NCBI GenBank assembly: GCA_029448655.1
Contig: JACCLO010000005.1
Coordinates: 3,596,001 to 3,660,000, forward strand
Direction of reading: 5' to 3'
Length of the DNA stretch: 64,000 nucleotides
DNA from: Wolfiporia cocos
Lineage: Eukaryota > Basidiomycota > Agaricomycetes > Polyporales > Phaeolaceae
Under the pieces are notes generated by a model. The model saw nothing but the letters and a program-made list of their open reading frames with translations. It searched no databases and was not told where the DNA came from. This document shows positions 24,391 to 35,132 of this stretch, one piece after another. A program made the position numbers and the translations under genes. How positions within the stretch are numbered: position 1 is the stretch's first letter; the number at the start of each line of letters is the position of its first letter.

Positions 24391-24816
24391 TGCAGACAGT
24401 ACGGCCAGCGCACACAGACTTTTCGCCAAGCTCTACCGTAGCCGTCAGAAAGCTCGACTGAGCCAGGATGTCCAAGATGAACAAACCTGAAGGCGCAGAC
24501 AATATCCAGTACTAGTGGGTGTCGACTGCGCAGTCCGAGTCCAAACTTAAGTGCGTGACTAGGTTCCAGAGTGACGATACGTAATGATGCGTGATAGGCG
24601 CCGCGTCACACTCCGCAGGTATTTTCTGTATACGACCTCTCCCTCTCTTCCGAATACGCCGGCTGCAATCCGTCGCATCTCTCCCACTCAGCAAGCCTAC
24701 TGTTTTCATGCTGTGAACAGTCTCGCATATCCACCCAGTCTGAAGCAAACTTGGTGAGTCTGTCACAAGTCTGGACGCCCAATTCAAGTTCTCATATATT
24801 CATGACACAATGTAGG
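24391..24816. other. Divergent promoter region
   Basis: A shared upstream region of the 5-phosphatase (-) and PPR (+) genes. It probably also contains the 5' leader exon and first intron of the PPR gene: a GTGAGT donor near 24753 and a TAG acceptor at 24813-24815. Confidence 0.5.
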
Positions 24817-26711
24817 CGAACATTCTAAGTCGTCGAGCCGTGATTAATCCATATCGAATCCATGGCGCACAACAGCCGTTCACTCGCTTACCGCGACTAC
24901 TAGCTCGTTGCTCCGGCGCATCGTCGATCTCGCCGAGTGCCTCGCGCAACCGTTCCCTGGCACCGTCGCGTGCCTATAGTGATGAGGCCAGGAAGAACAG
25001 ATCTGGGTCTTCGCCTCAAGAAGCCAGCTTGACGAAAGATGCCTCATTCCGTCAGTTCAACACCCACCTTCACGAGTCCCTGAAAAGAACTCTCAAGGCT
25101 GGGAACGAGAGTCTGGCGGTGAAAAACTTCCATGAGGAGCTGGACGAGGCTGGGGTCGACAATCCCTCCCGGTTTCAAGCTTATGAGAGTGCAATCGACC
25201 TCTTCCTGCGCCACGGCTTTCCCATGGGCGCGGCAATGCTGCATGGGCGCATGAGACACAGCGGCTTCATTCCTTCTGTCTCAATCCGGGCACGGTTGTC
25301 TCTGATCGGGTTCCTGCAACATTCCCCTAGCGAACAAGAGGTTATGGACGCGTTCCGAAAATTCTTCGCTCATGAACAATTTGACGAGCAAAGTCTGCAA
25401 GACGTTTTCAATGTGATGGAGGGCAATACCAACAGTCCGCCCGAATTCTTCGACAAAGTCACAGAGTTGTTTATCCAAAGTCGGGGTACAGGCTATCGAC
25501 TCTCAGATGCAACTATCAATATGCTTGTCCACCTTCACATCCGTGCTGGCTCTGTTGCTTCAGCCCAGCGCTGGGTTACTCGAAATTGGGACGGCCCGAG
25601 CACCCAGGAACCTCCGTCCACCCCACGGACATATACGACTCTCCTCCGCGAAGTTGCCGCCTCCGCACCTGCTGACACCGCTGCCGTTTACAAATGGATT
25701 TATTCCGAGATGAACGCACGAGGTATTCGCCCTGATCTTCCCTTCTACAACGCCCTCGTAGCCGCAGAAGTTGCACGCAAGCGCTACGCTCAGGCCTTCC
25801 AGATTTTCCATCTCCTCCGGTCGTTCCGAGTACGGGAGATGACGCCCGACGCGTACACATTCATTAGCCTCTTCCGCGCACTCCGCCACATCGATCGTCC
25901 GCGCTCCGCGAGGACGCGAAAGGCCCGCAGGCCAGACAATGCACCGACAACTCGCGTATTCTTCTGCGAGATGTTTTCCTGCCATCTTACATACACGGGA
26001 GGCCAACCTAGGAATAAATCACCAGTCTTCACCGCGGACGCGCTGCACAAGGCTCTCGCCGTGTTCATGCTACAAGGCGACTATTGTGCAGCGTTCATCG
26101 TGTTGCGTATCTTACATTTACTCGAACTACCCGTCGACCACTGCACATACCGTACCGTTATCTCCGCCTTGACAGCGCGCATTGGGCGCGAACTCGTTTA
26201 TCTACCCAAGAGTAGCGAGCCGCATTGGTATTGGTCCTACCGTTTCCTTGGTATGGCGACATATCCGGTAGGGAAAAGTGTCAACGTGGATAAAGGCCTT
26301 CTGGAGAGCATCCTACGAATTGGCATGGAGAAGCGCTTGAGCCTCGAGTATATTCCACCGCGACACGACGAGTCCGCCCAGGCCAACCCTGCACAAAATG
26401 AAGGTCTGAAAGGCTCACTAGACGGCTCTTCTGATGTTTCGAGGCCTGCTCCAGCGACAAACGAGTACACAATTCCGTCGATGGAGCAATTGGTGGGAGA
26501 TGAGGAACCGCCTCCATTTATGGCTTTTGACATCGTGCCCCTCGAGCGCATCCTGCGGAGAGCCATCCTGGCAGAATGCACACGGATAGAACAGTCGTTC
26601 GCGAAGGAGGTCTCTTTGGAGATAGCAGAGGCGAAGCGCGAAATGTTAGCTGCGGCGGGAGTGGACTGGGATGTCGGTGCTGAGGATGAAGACTTGGCGA
26701 TAGAAGGATGA
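24817..26711 (+). CDS. PPR-like mitochondrial protein
   Basis: An uninterrupted frame of about 630 codons. The N-terminus is Arg/Ser-rich and lacks acidic residues (RLPRLLARCSGASSISPSAS), which fits a mitochondrial import signal. The body is helical with degenerate pentatricopeptide units (RTYTTLLREVAASAP, YNALVAAEVARKRYAQAF, DAYTFISLFRALRHI, CTYRTVISALTARIG), so RNA binding in mitochondrial expression is the likely role. No ATG exists at the 5' end of the frame: the first in-frame candidate is GTG 24840, and a TAG lies at 24813-24815. That TAG reads well as an intron acceptor, so the initiator Met probably sits in an upstream exon I could not fix. The C-terminus is acidic. The specific RNA target cannot be inferred. 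Confidence 0.85.
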
Positions 26712-26946
26712 CCGCGGCCATGTACATAGTGGTGTGTATGCAGACCCGACCGAGTACTGTCTTGCCCCTGGGCTGCATCCATAATCCTGATGCACATAAG
26801 CACTATTAAAATTCTAGAGGATGGTAGGACCGTGATGTCTATCGAGCTATTGAAATCTGAATATGCGGCAGCAACGTAACAGTATGCGTTCGCGCAGCAA
26901 CGCCATGAAGACTCCATATCTTATGTAACTCCTTGCGCTGGAAGCC

Positions 26947-29262
26947 TCAGGTCAATTTGGCCTTCTTCGTCGGTGTTGTCCCCAGTCCAGCCTCATCTGG
27001 CCCCCGTTTTTGCACTCGGTCCTTCTTGCTATCCTTAGTTGGGGACGCCAGGCGACCTGGGTAGTTCCTCGGCACCGCAGTGAAGCTATTTGGTGAAAGG
27101 TGCGTCACTGCACTTGACAATCTCGCATCCGCACTCTGCACGCGCGAGAAGGGTCGCTTGTCGCGCGGCCGCGGTTGCGGTGGCGAATCGCTTAGGAATT
27201 CATCATCATCCAGGGGCGGCGTAAGGTCTAGCATGAGGTTCGGCTGGTGGGAGACGGTCTTGCTCTGCATCTCTCTTAGGAGCGCATTGTAGCCCGCTTG
27301 GATACGGCCAAAGAAGCTGCATTTCGATCAGCTATAGGCTGTGAACTTTGGAGGGGGAAGCGGAAGCATACCGGGAGTCGCGTGTGTATATTCGCAAGAG
27401 GACCTCCTCAAATTCAGACGGCAGCAGGAGCGTCAGATCTTCTCTGTTCGCTAGTCCACAGACTGGTATCCCGGGAGAACAATTCGGTCAGTTCCACATG
27501 GCAAACATGAATTGTCAGACGACTCACAGTTGCGATTATGCTTGGAGTAGAAGCTAACAGAGTCGAGCGGGTTCTTCTCCCTCATGCCGTAGTGTAGCCT
27601 CGACAAGTCGACAATAACGTGCTTCGCGTCGAGTTCCTCGGCCAGTTGCGGATCAACGTCATCTAACCCGTCTGCTTGTGCTGCTCGCACGATTCGCTCG
27701 GGCGTGAAGTGGGTGCCCAGATAGTCATACTGTGTATAGCTAAACACCTTGTAGTCGACACATTTGTATAGGTCACGTTTGTTGACGCGATGAAAGATGG
27801 CGCGGGCCTCTGCGAGTTCCTATGCGCGTGATGAGTCAATTTGTAACTGCAGTGTCTGGCGGGGGCCTTACTGGACTATCGGAGGCCTCTATCCGGCCTC
27901 GGAGGTCGTCCGTCAAATGGAGGTACTTCTTTGGGTTCCTAATGTCGTTGGCAAACTTCAGATGCGGCTCCGCAACAAGCAGCGCGTCTACAATCATATG
28001 CTCAATCGCTTTGGCTACACTGGGATGTCAATATATGCAGTGTTGAAGATGCCAACGTGAGCTACAGACCCGATTTGTGGTTGTATATACGCTTGTGGAG
28101 ACTGAATCGAGTATGGAATAGCTCGTATATTTGTGAGGCGTCCTTGAAGTTGTAGCAAATTTGATTGCCGATCGCCCGCGCCGAAAATATCAGCCTGAGA
28201 CTAGTCAGTGCAATCAAGCCAGTGAAGAGGATGACTACTCACCTAGTGATCGACAAGTTCTTCGCGTCAATCGCATGCGAGTCGCGTGCAATGTAGTCAA
28301 ATCTAAAAGATTGCGTGTCATTGGAATGAATATTACTCAAATGAAAGTTGGGTTATACTTGTCTACGTCCAGACCATTCCGTTTGTTCGCAACAATCTCA
28401 AACAAGAACGGTTTTTCATCCTTGCGTCTAATCGTTCAATAGAACATCAACACTTACGGAAGATGTGATGTCTGGTCGTCACTCACAAGCATCGCTTTGG
28501 GTCACCCGCAATGAGCGCCTTAATAAATGATATATCCTCCTCGCTGATCTCGATTTCATTATCCTCAACCAGATCGTCAAACATCATCTCGGAGGCATCC
28601 TCATGGCACCATTTCGATCCCGGCCTACTATTAGATGACTAGATGCTCGTTTGCCAGCGATTTGATCACGCACAGTGCCCGAGGAATGAATATTCCGTCC
28701 CACACATGACTCCACGGACCGTGCCCGAGGTCATGGCAGAGCCCTGCGATCGTGACACATTTGATGTCTCGCCGCGTGATGCCGAGCTCTGGCTGCGTCT
28801 TCTGCAAGTGCGTAGCCATCTCTTGTGCGAGATATCCCACGCCTATAGGTATAGAATGCGTTTTGATGCGCATATAGTCAGCCATCGCCAACGAAGACGT
28901 ATGACCCACCCAGGCAGTGCTCAAACCGGTTGTGCGAGGCTCCCGGCCAGATGTAATAGGAAGTTCCCAGCTGCTTGATTTTACGAAGCCGCTGGAACTG
29001 GGGACTACATAAGAATGTTATTGAGGTTAATGTTTTTCTAGACGAGCGCGGTACACATACGTGTCGATTATTTCGAACAGCTCTCGGGTAAATGAGACTA
29101 AGACAATGACATAAGAATTCAGCGAGCTGATATAAGCTTCCATGTGCCACTCTCACCGTAATCATACACCCAGTCCTTGATGTATCGTCTCTCGTCAAGC
29201 GACGCCATTGTGCTCGCAACCTGCTGCCCGACAACGTCGTCGTCGCTCTCCATGAGCCTCAT
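26947..29262 (-). CDS. SAMHD1-like HD-domain dNTP triphosphohydrolase
   Basis: About ten exons. From ATG 29262: [32 protein letters not shown] and [16 protein letters not shown], then the catalytic [15 protein letters not shown] (the H...HD pair) and [13 protein letters not shown]. They continue with [11 protein letters not shown] (third metal-binding Asp), [48 protein letters not shown] and [14 protein letters not shown]. The order and spacing are those of SAMHD1, which hydrolyses dNTPs to nucleosides and triphosphate and so sets dNTP pools. All metal ligands visible in the family are kept. No N-terminal SAM domain is seen. The last 110 residues are a disordered, Lys/Pro-rich tail with [10 protein letters not shown] and TPTKKAKLT, a likely nuclear signal. 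It converges on the PPR gene. Exons E1-E4 were checked for phase (29262-29157, 29097-29061, 29004-28910, from 28842); later limits are approximate. Confidence 0.92.
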
Positions 29263-29282
29263 GTCTACAATGCTTTGCGCAG

Positions 29283-29290
29283 CTTATATA
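29283..29290 (-). promoter_or_regulatory. Possible TATA box of the SAMHD1-like gene
   Basis: TATATAAG on the minus strand, only about 20 bp before the ATG at 29262. This position would give a very short leader, so transcription may instead start further upstream. A match by sequence only. Confidence 0.3.
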
Positions 29291-29800
29291 GCCGGAAGAA
29301 AGGAAGTTTGCACACGTGTGGCTGTCCAAGCGGGTCCGAAAACTTGAGAGTCAGCGGGTAGGACTCGGGTGCGGGTTCTGCTGGAATGGTTTCAGTTCCA
29401 AGTCGGGGAGCAAGAGGTCGTCGGCGCTTATGCGAGCGGGATCTGCAATAATGCGCGACGCGACGCGTCGACGCGTCTCGGTCATTTCCGTCACATCCCA
29501 TCAGAGCGCGGCGACTTGGGATATACACAGGCCATGCTCGGCCAGCAGAGTAGGCGTATATCCTGCTTTGAATGCACATATGTATACAGCTTCATGGGCT
29601 ACAAAGCACATACACAGCCAGCTAGCACAGCTCTCGGCGATCTTGATGCTGCGCCACAACGCACAAAGATCGCCTGCTCTGTATCTCGGATTGTTAATCA
29701 ACTCACACAGCATACTGAGTAAGCTACGCCTCCAGGAGTTGGAAATTTATATTATTGATAATCAAGAATGCATTGCACACATTATCAATCTCGTCACGTA
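29291..29800. other. Intergenic, no gene seen
   Basis: Between the SAMHD1-like promoter and the 3' end of the next minus-strand gene. A minus-strand open frame (29579-29265) has a few protein-like stretches but no ATG-supported or spliced link to the HD gene. Confidence 0.4.
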
Positions 29801-31571
29801 TTATTGATCTCGCAAGTGCTCAACAGGACTTGTATCATGCTGATTCATACTTGGAGACGGGGGATCCTGGCGTTCCTCGACCTCGCTGCTAGACATTGCA
29901 TGACTCGGGTGCATTCTTTGCAATGCATCTACGTACTCTCGCATGAGTTGCCCAAGCCCCCAATGCAACACAGCTTACCTTCATCCAAGTCCGGCGGTGG
30001 TGGGCCAAGAGAGCCCATCACAGGAACCGCTCTCTCCACAGGCTCATTGCCATCCTCTCCCTGCTGTAGCATCTGCATTTCAGGTACCATAACCACCATC
30101 ATTTCCCCACCAAGCATGGGTCTCGACCGCGGCCTTCCCCTCCCGCTCACGTCAGTTCGGCCCGTCCCGCCCTCGACATGCTTGATGAACTCGGTCCACA
30201 CCGCGCACGGATCCACACCCATACTCTCGAACCGTTCGCGCACGTCCGCCCGCGCACGCCGCCACACGCCCCGGTGCCGACACACCGTCGATTTGACGTA
30301 CCGACACGCAAACACGCGCTCGAACGCCACACGCTGCGTCGTCCCGGGCTGCGCCGCGATCAGCGCGTCCATCTGCCGGAAGCCGTCCGCGAGCTCGCAC
30401 ACCGGGTAGTCGTTCGGCCACCGCCGCGCCGTCGGCGTCGACGGGAATGCACTCATCGCAACCGTTGGAGGTTCGGGAGGCGGGAGCATGTTGACGAAGC
30501 GGCTGTGCGGCGCGCTAGCCATTGTAGGGAAGATGTCGGTAGAGATCGAGGGCTCCGGTATCCCTATGGAACTGTTGCGCGAGGTCGGAGTGGGAGGGCC
30601 ACGAGGAAGCTGGGGATCGAGATATTGTACTTCCGCGGGTACACCTTCTGTTCTGATCTGTTTGTGCAAGCTCTCTTCGACAACCACATCGTCCGGGACA
30701 GCTCTCTTCTTGCTCAGCTTGCCGGCGGCTGAGCTTTGTCTACCTTGGAGGCGCCGTTGCAGCTTGACTTCTTCGTGTATACCGGGACAATCGGTATCAC
30801 TCAGCCCCTCGAGCAGATTTTTCCTTGCGCGGAAGAGTAGGCGTTGCTCGCTCTCCACGACACGGACGGCAGACATCGCCTGCTGCTCCCATGCAGAAGC
30901 GTACGGATTATAGACGTCGACAAACGCCGAAGGTGACATGCCGAGATCCGTTACCAATTGGGTGCATTGGGAGAGCTGGAAGAGAGGGAATGTCGATAGC
31001 TCCATGTGCAGACGGATCGGGGCACATTTCGGCTACAAGTGTAATGGCTTAGCGTGGGGTCTCAACATCTGCTCAGGAGGTGCAATGCACGGAGATCACG
31101 GGGGCATTGACATGCGCACCTTGTACCAGAAAACGATCGTCACGGAGCGTTTCAAGGACTCTTCCATCTGCATGCGCTGCTCCGCTTCGGATTGGACATC
31201 CACAGCCGCGCTGGGCGACGCGTGCGGCTGCATCCGGGGTTTGAAGATCGAAGACGGCGCGAAGGGCACAGAGAATGTTGTCGGGCCAGTGATGGTCATC
31301 GGATTGGCATCACTGTCCATGGCCCTGTTTGAACGTCAGTCGCCGCCATGATGGTGGTTGTGCACGAAGGGGAGGTTCTCACCGGATGAGGGCAGGAGTC
31401 CATTCGCCGGTGTAAGTGGTCCGCGAGCACTTGGTCTACCGGATACGCTGCAGAGTTGGCGACGGCGGAGACAGCGGCGACCATGATTCCCACGCATCGC
31501 CCCAGCGCTATGTCGTCGTCGACGCCACACTCGCCTCGGAATAATTCAAGAACTGGCACGGATGGAGCCAT
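29801..31571 (-). CDS. Conserved basidiomycete protein of unknown function
   Basis: Not recognised by name. Exon 1 starts at ATG 31571 (MAPSVPVLELFRGE). A second exon about 31322-31130 gives TTFSVPFAPSSIFKPR and MEESLKRSVTIVFWYK. After a phase-0 intron the large exon about 31039-29993 gives IRLHMELSTFPLFQL, a disordered Pro/Ser middle, and then a compact segment: VCELADGFRQMDAL, FERVFACRYVKSTVCRHR and FIKHVEGG. The last exon ends at 29801-29803 after HDTSPVEHLRDQ. The Cys/His/Arg-rich segment (RYVKSTVCRHRGVWRRA) looks nucleic-acid- or partner-binding but has no complete zinc-finger spacing. The junction between exon 1 and exon 2 does not resolve cleanly, so the first exon is less certain. A nuclear or regulatory role is only a guess from disorder and basic segments. 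Confidence 0.65.
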
Positions 31572-31964
31572 TTATGATACAGCGCTCAACCGGAGAGCGC
31601 AGCACAAGCACGCGGACTCGAGCTATTGAAGATATTCGTATTCGAAATCTTTTCGTTTGCACTAATCGGATAGAAAGACCATGAGGTAACGCAAAATCAC
31701 GCAGATTAGTCTTCCTGCAATAACGGTTGTGTCTCCAGTAGTATAAGTGAGGAGGTACACTGCATCATAATGAGATTGTAATATAGGTGCCACAAGCAAC
31801 ATAGCGACAGCGACTCTGGCAATCCATATCATCATATTGGAACTGAAGGATTGGTTCTTGCACAGAATGGTAAGCACAAGACAGGAGATACACGAATTAA
31901 CTTACATAAGACAAGCCAGCCCATAGTCTAAGCACGGTGCTCGAGTCTGCAGCATGAAGACCAC
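31572..31964. other. Region with a possible membrane-protein exon
   Basis: The minus strand holds an open exon-like stretch (about 31858-31667). After a CAG acceptor it encodes MMIWIARVAVAMLLVAPIL and VIAGRLICVILRYLMVFL and then a stop. It may be the last exon of a minus-strand membrane-protein gene lying across the LINE insertion, or chance. Confidence 0.3.
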
Positions 31965-31977
31965 TGATCACGAGCCA
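31965..31977 (+). repeat. Target-site duplication, left copy (13 bp)
   Basis: TGATCACGAGCCA occurs here and again, identically, at 33482-33494. The pair brackets the gag-like insertion, as expected of LINE target-primed insertion. Confidence 0.8.
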
Positions 31978-33481
31978 GTCTCGTGACAACCACCACCGTC
32001 CCCTGGTCCCATCATCCCCACTCACCACTATTACCAATCCACCCACTTGTGGAGATCGCCCAGCAAGGCCTGACTTCCGGTACTAGAATCGAGGGACCAG
32101 TCGGTACAAACTACCGGTGAGCCCCAGCGCTCCGCCCAGCCTATATACTCATGGACTACCTAGCGACCCGCCAACTTGCCCATCACCGCGCCACCCGTCC
32201 GCCATCCCCGCGCCATCCTGCGCCCTGGCAACGCCGCAGACCACAGATCGCAACATCACTTACATCATGCTCCCCTCTACCAGTCATCCTACACCAATGA
32301 GCGTTAGCGCCACTCTTGCTTTTGATCTCCTTCATGACAACGCTGCCCAAAGCATCATCCATGCACATTCCACCTATTCCAGTGATCACGCCCTTCCCCT
32401 TTGGCGCACCCATATCGGAACTCTTATCGCCGCCATCACCACTGGCGCTGATGAGTTGGCCGCCAGCACCCACAATGACCCGACCATTCTTACACGCGTC
32501 CCAAACGACTTCCGCGCGGTCTCTGACCACCTAGACAACCTCCTCCTCCCCTCCGCCCCTCCAACCCTAGCCCAACCCATGTGCATTCCTGTGTGCCCAC
32601 AATTACCATGTGCTACAACATGCCCCCCTCACTCCACTGCCCCGCAGCAGCCTCATGTATCACCGGCACCCATTCCCACAAACCCCATCACACCTTCTCA
32701 CACCCCATGTGAGACACCCACACCACTCCCAGTCAAAGAGCTCTCCCCTTCCGAAACCCTGAAACCCCGCACCCCCCAAACACCTGTCTCTGAACCTCCT
32801 CCACCCCCACCATCTGCCCCTTCACCAACAATCACTCCTTCTCCCAATCCCAATCCCATGCCCACCCCATTGCCCTCTACATCCCCATCCCAACCCTGTG
32901 CAACCCCTTCTCTGCAATCCAAACCACATGAATGGATAACCATTCAGAAATCCCACAACCTCAACCAAGCCACATGTCCCAAAATCCCTGTCTCTCCCAC
33001 CCACATGATGTTCAACTTTGTCCCATGCCGCCCTCACCCTGATGCCCCTGTCTACTCCAAGTCCCAGCTCCTTTCTGAATTTCTCAATATCTATGACAAC
33101 TACATCCCAGTATACAACTGGCCTCCCATACAACTCATTGACCCTCCCCGTTGGCTCAACACCAACTTTCCCCAATCCAAATTGAAGTCCTCTATCATCT
33201 TCTCATTCTCAGATCCCTCTGGTACTCTCCCTATTGCATTCCAAACCACCCCCTTCTGTCTGTTTGGCCAATATATTACTGCCAAGCCTTTTACTCCTAC
33301 CCTTCGCTAGCCACTCTCTCTTCAAGCATCTTTTACCATTCATTCGGACAATTTTAACCCTTGATATTATCATTCACCTCTTCTATCCATTTGTTTCTCT
33401 ATTTAAGGCGCCTGCGGCCCGTGCGTATGTAACTAGTCTTACTGCCCGCACGTCAAAGATGTTTTACAACAACAACAGCAT
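31978..33481 (+). mobile_element. LINE-type (non-LTR) insertion with ORF1 only
   Basis: A 1504-bp insertion bounded by a perfect 13-bp direct repeat. It contains one gag-like ORF on the + strand and no reverse transcriptase. The right end carries a short ACA/CAA-rich run (about 33466-33480) just before the second repeat copy, like the simple 3' tails of many non-LTR elements. The coding strand is strikingly C-rich and G-poor, unlike its surroundings. It is either a non-autonomous derivative that keeps ORF1 and loses ORF2, or an internally deleted LINE. Confidence 0.7.
32267..33310 (+). CDS. Gag-like ORF1 protein of the LINE-type element
   Basis: An open frame that is open upstream of 32117 but has its first ATG at 32267 (347 residues). 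An N-terminal part with short helices (LAFDLLHDNAAQSIIHAHS, WRTHIGTLIAAITTGADEL) is followed by a long Pro/Thr/Ser-rich linker. The C-terminal part, from about residue 265, resembles the RRM-like nucleic-acid-binding domain of fungal LINE ORF1 proteins: PPRWLNTNFPQSKLKSS, IIFSFSDPSGTL and FCLFGQYITAKPFTP. In full-length relatives a CCHC zinc knuckle normally follows; here the protein stops first. In full elements it binds element RNA. The family call rests on this segment's pattern. Confidence 0.65.
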   Translation: MLPSTSHPTPMSVSATLAFDLLHDNAAQSIIHAHSTYSSDHALPLWRTHIGTLIAAITTGADELAASTHNDPTILTRVPNDFRAVSDHLDNLLLPSAPPTLAQPMCIPVCPQLPCATTCPPHSTAPQQPHVSPAPIPTNPITPSHTPCETPTPLPVKELSPSETLKPRTPQTPVSEPPPPPPSAPSPTITPSPNPNPMPTPLPSTSPSQPCATPSLQSKPHEWITIQKSHNLNQATCPKIPVSPTHMMFNFVPCRPHPDAPVYSKSQLLSEFLNIYDNYIPVYNWPPIQLIDPPRWLNTNFPQSKLKSSIIFSFSDPSGTLPIAFQTTPFCLFGQYITAKPFTPTLR

Positions 33482-33494
33482 TGATCACGAGCCA
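33482..33494 (+). repeat. Target-site duplication, right copy (13 bp)
   Basis: Identical to 31965-31977. It directly follows the ACA/CAA-rich tail of the insertion. Confidence 0.8.
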
Positions 33495-33699
33495 ATGGAG
33501 GGCAGATACCACAAACCGAAAGGCAGCCGACGTTGTATGGGCAATACAAATGGGAAGGGTTCAAAATCGCTTTCGAACTTTCCCGGGCCGTGGATATGGC
33601 TCCCCTCCGTAGTCGGTCAGTGCGCCGACTCATGTAAACCTACAGTCTTCGTTGCAGATCGCCTCGTCGGCAATCTGGAATGTCGCGATTATTGAAAGC

Positions 33700-34850
33700 T
33701 CATGCTTCGACAAACCGCAGGTCCTTCTGCTCCCAGCCCAGACGTCGATAAGCTTTACTAAAACGGCTCTCGCGAACGCAAAACTGGATACTATGATATT
33801 CGGCAAATGCTGAGAGACCCGTATCCTGCGATGATGCGGTCTCTTCGACGACTGTCTCCCGAAGCATCCCGATAGCGTCGTCGAATTGTGCATCCGGACG
33901 CTTTGAGGCCTCCTCCAGTATGACGGTCTGGGCGACGAACATGAAAGACCCAGGATGATCTCCCCATAACACCATCGTGATCACGTCGAGTGCTGACGCG
34001 ATCATGTATTTTACCGCCGACAGCGAGTGCGCAGTATATCCAAACTGCTACATCTAGGCACCACGTGTGCTGGAGAGCATATGTGAGACGAAAATACTCT
34101 GGATAATGGCAGAGTTGAGTCTGCTCCCATGCTGGGACTGTGGAAGCACGGGTGCTGCGACAGGAACGCGCAGACTCGCCGTCATGATACTCGCCATCCC
34201 TAATGAATAGACTCGAGCAAACGCGTACCTTTCAGGGAGCTGCTGATCTCCAAAGAAGGTGTGGACCGTCGTTTCTATGAACTCGTGCCAGCTGAAGCGT
34301 ACACTACTGCCAGCGTCAGGAACAGCGCATATCGATGCGAACGTTTGGCTAGCTTGCCTGTAATGCGATGGGCATTATCAGTAACATTCCAACTGCCAAG
34401 TGCCAACCTACTTTTCCTTCAGTTTCCAAAAATCTCAGATAGGCAAATGTATGCGCGATCCTTCCTGCGGAAAGGAACCTTCCAACGCGGAATTCGCGCA
34501 TCGAAGGCCAAAGCAGTACTTCAGTGCGCCAGATTTGTAAAGATACAACCCAGTAGGACAGGAGCTGGAGTGATTGCTTGAGCACTGCAAGGCATGAGAT
34601 TGTATCCCACAATGGTCATTCAATTATGGCACCACCGCTGGTGGATAGTAGAGGCCGCTTGTGCGAGGAGGTTGGTGACAAGGGACAGTAGCTGCAACAA
34701 GTAATGTGACTCCTCGTCGGCTTCTTTGTCTGTGGGTATATGAACTGGAATTGCGTAGGCGCTGATGGCCAGCCGAAGTGATGACGACTCGTACATGAAG
34801 TGTGCTGTCAGAGACAAGACGGTGAAGTAACCTTGCAGCCTCGGGAACTA
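33700..34850 (-). CDS. Putative multi-pass membrane protein, unknown family
   Basis: Not recognised. Several minus-strand exon-like pieces share a hydrophobic, helix-rich character: LQGYFTVLSLTAHFMYES and LRLAISAYAIPVHIPT (about 34840-34750), LLQLLSLVTNLLAQAAST, LKQSLQLLSYWVVSLQIW (about 34590-34530), and WHLAVGMLLIMPIAL (about 34400). A hydrophilic C-terminal exon (about 34005-33700) has VLWGDHPGSFMFVAQTV and ends RFVEA. No ATG start was fixed; the gene may begin near 34850-34990. It lies just beyond the LINE insertion, and more minus-strand coding-like sequence flanks the insertion on both sides, so the gene may once have extended further 3'. Confidence 0.45.
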
Positions 34851-35132
34851 ACAGACCTCAACAGATATCGTATGATGGATTCTGTCACCCTAGCTAGGCA
34901 GCTGAGATCGCCCGTAATGTCGCAGAGATCAACGTACTGCAGGCGGTGTCTCGCTCACAAAACTTCAGCGCCGAGATCCTCGAGCCATTAGCGGGTCTGA
35001 TCGAGATCTTATATCGTGGATCTAATCTAATCTGATACTCCGCCCGCTTAGCTTTGAAATCCACCTAACCATTCGTCGTCTGCTTACCAGTAACATTGAT
35101 CCCAGGACTCAGTTACATTCGGTGGCTCAAGA

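Noticed and set aside
24391..24429. N-terminal extension of the 5-phosphatase starting at 24429
   Set aside because: That codon is TTG, not ATG; the first ATG is 24390.
26237..26917. 226-codon minus-strand frame
   Set aside because: Antisense to the end of the PPR-like gene; no motif.
32117..32266. ORF1 start at 32117
   Set aside because: The codon is GTG; the first in-frame ATG is 32267.
32183..32530. Minus-strand frames across the LINE-type ORF1
   Set aside because: Gly/Val-rich shadows of the C-rich, Pro-coding strand.
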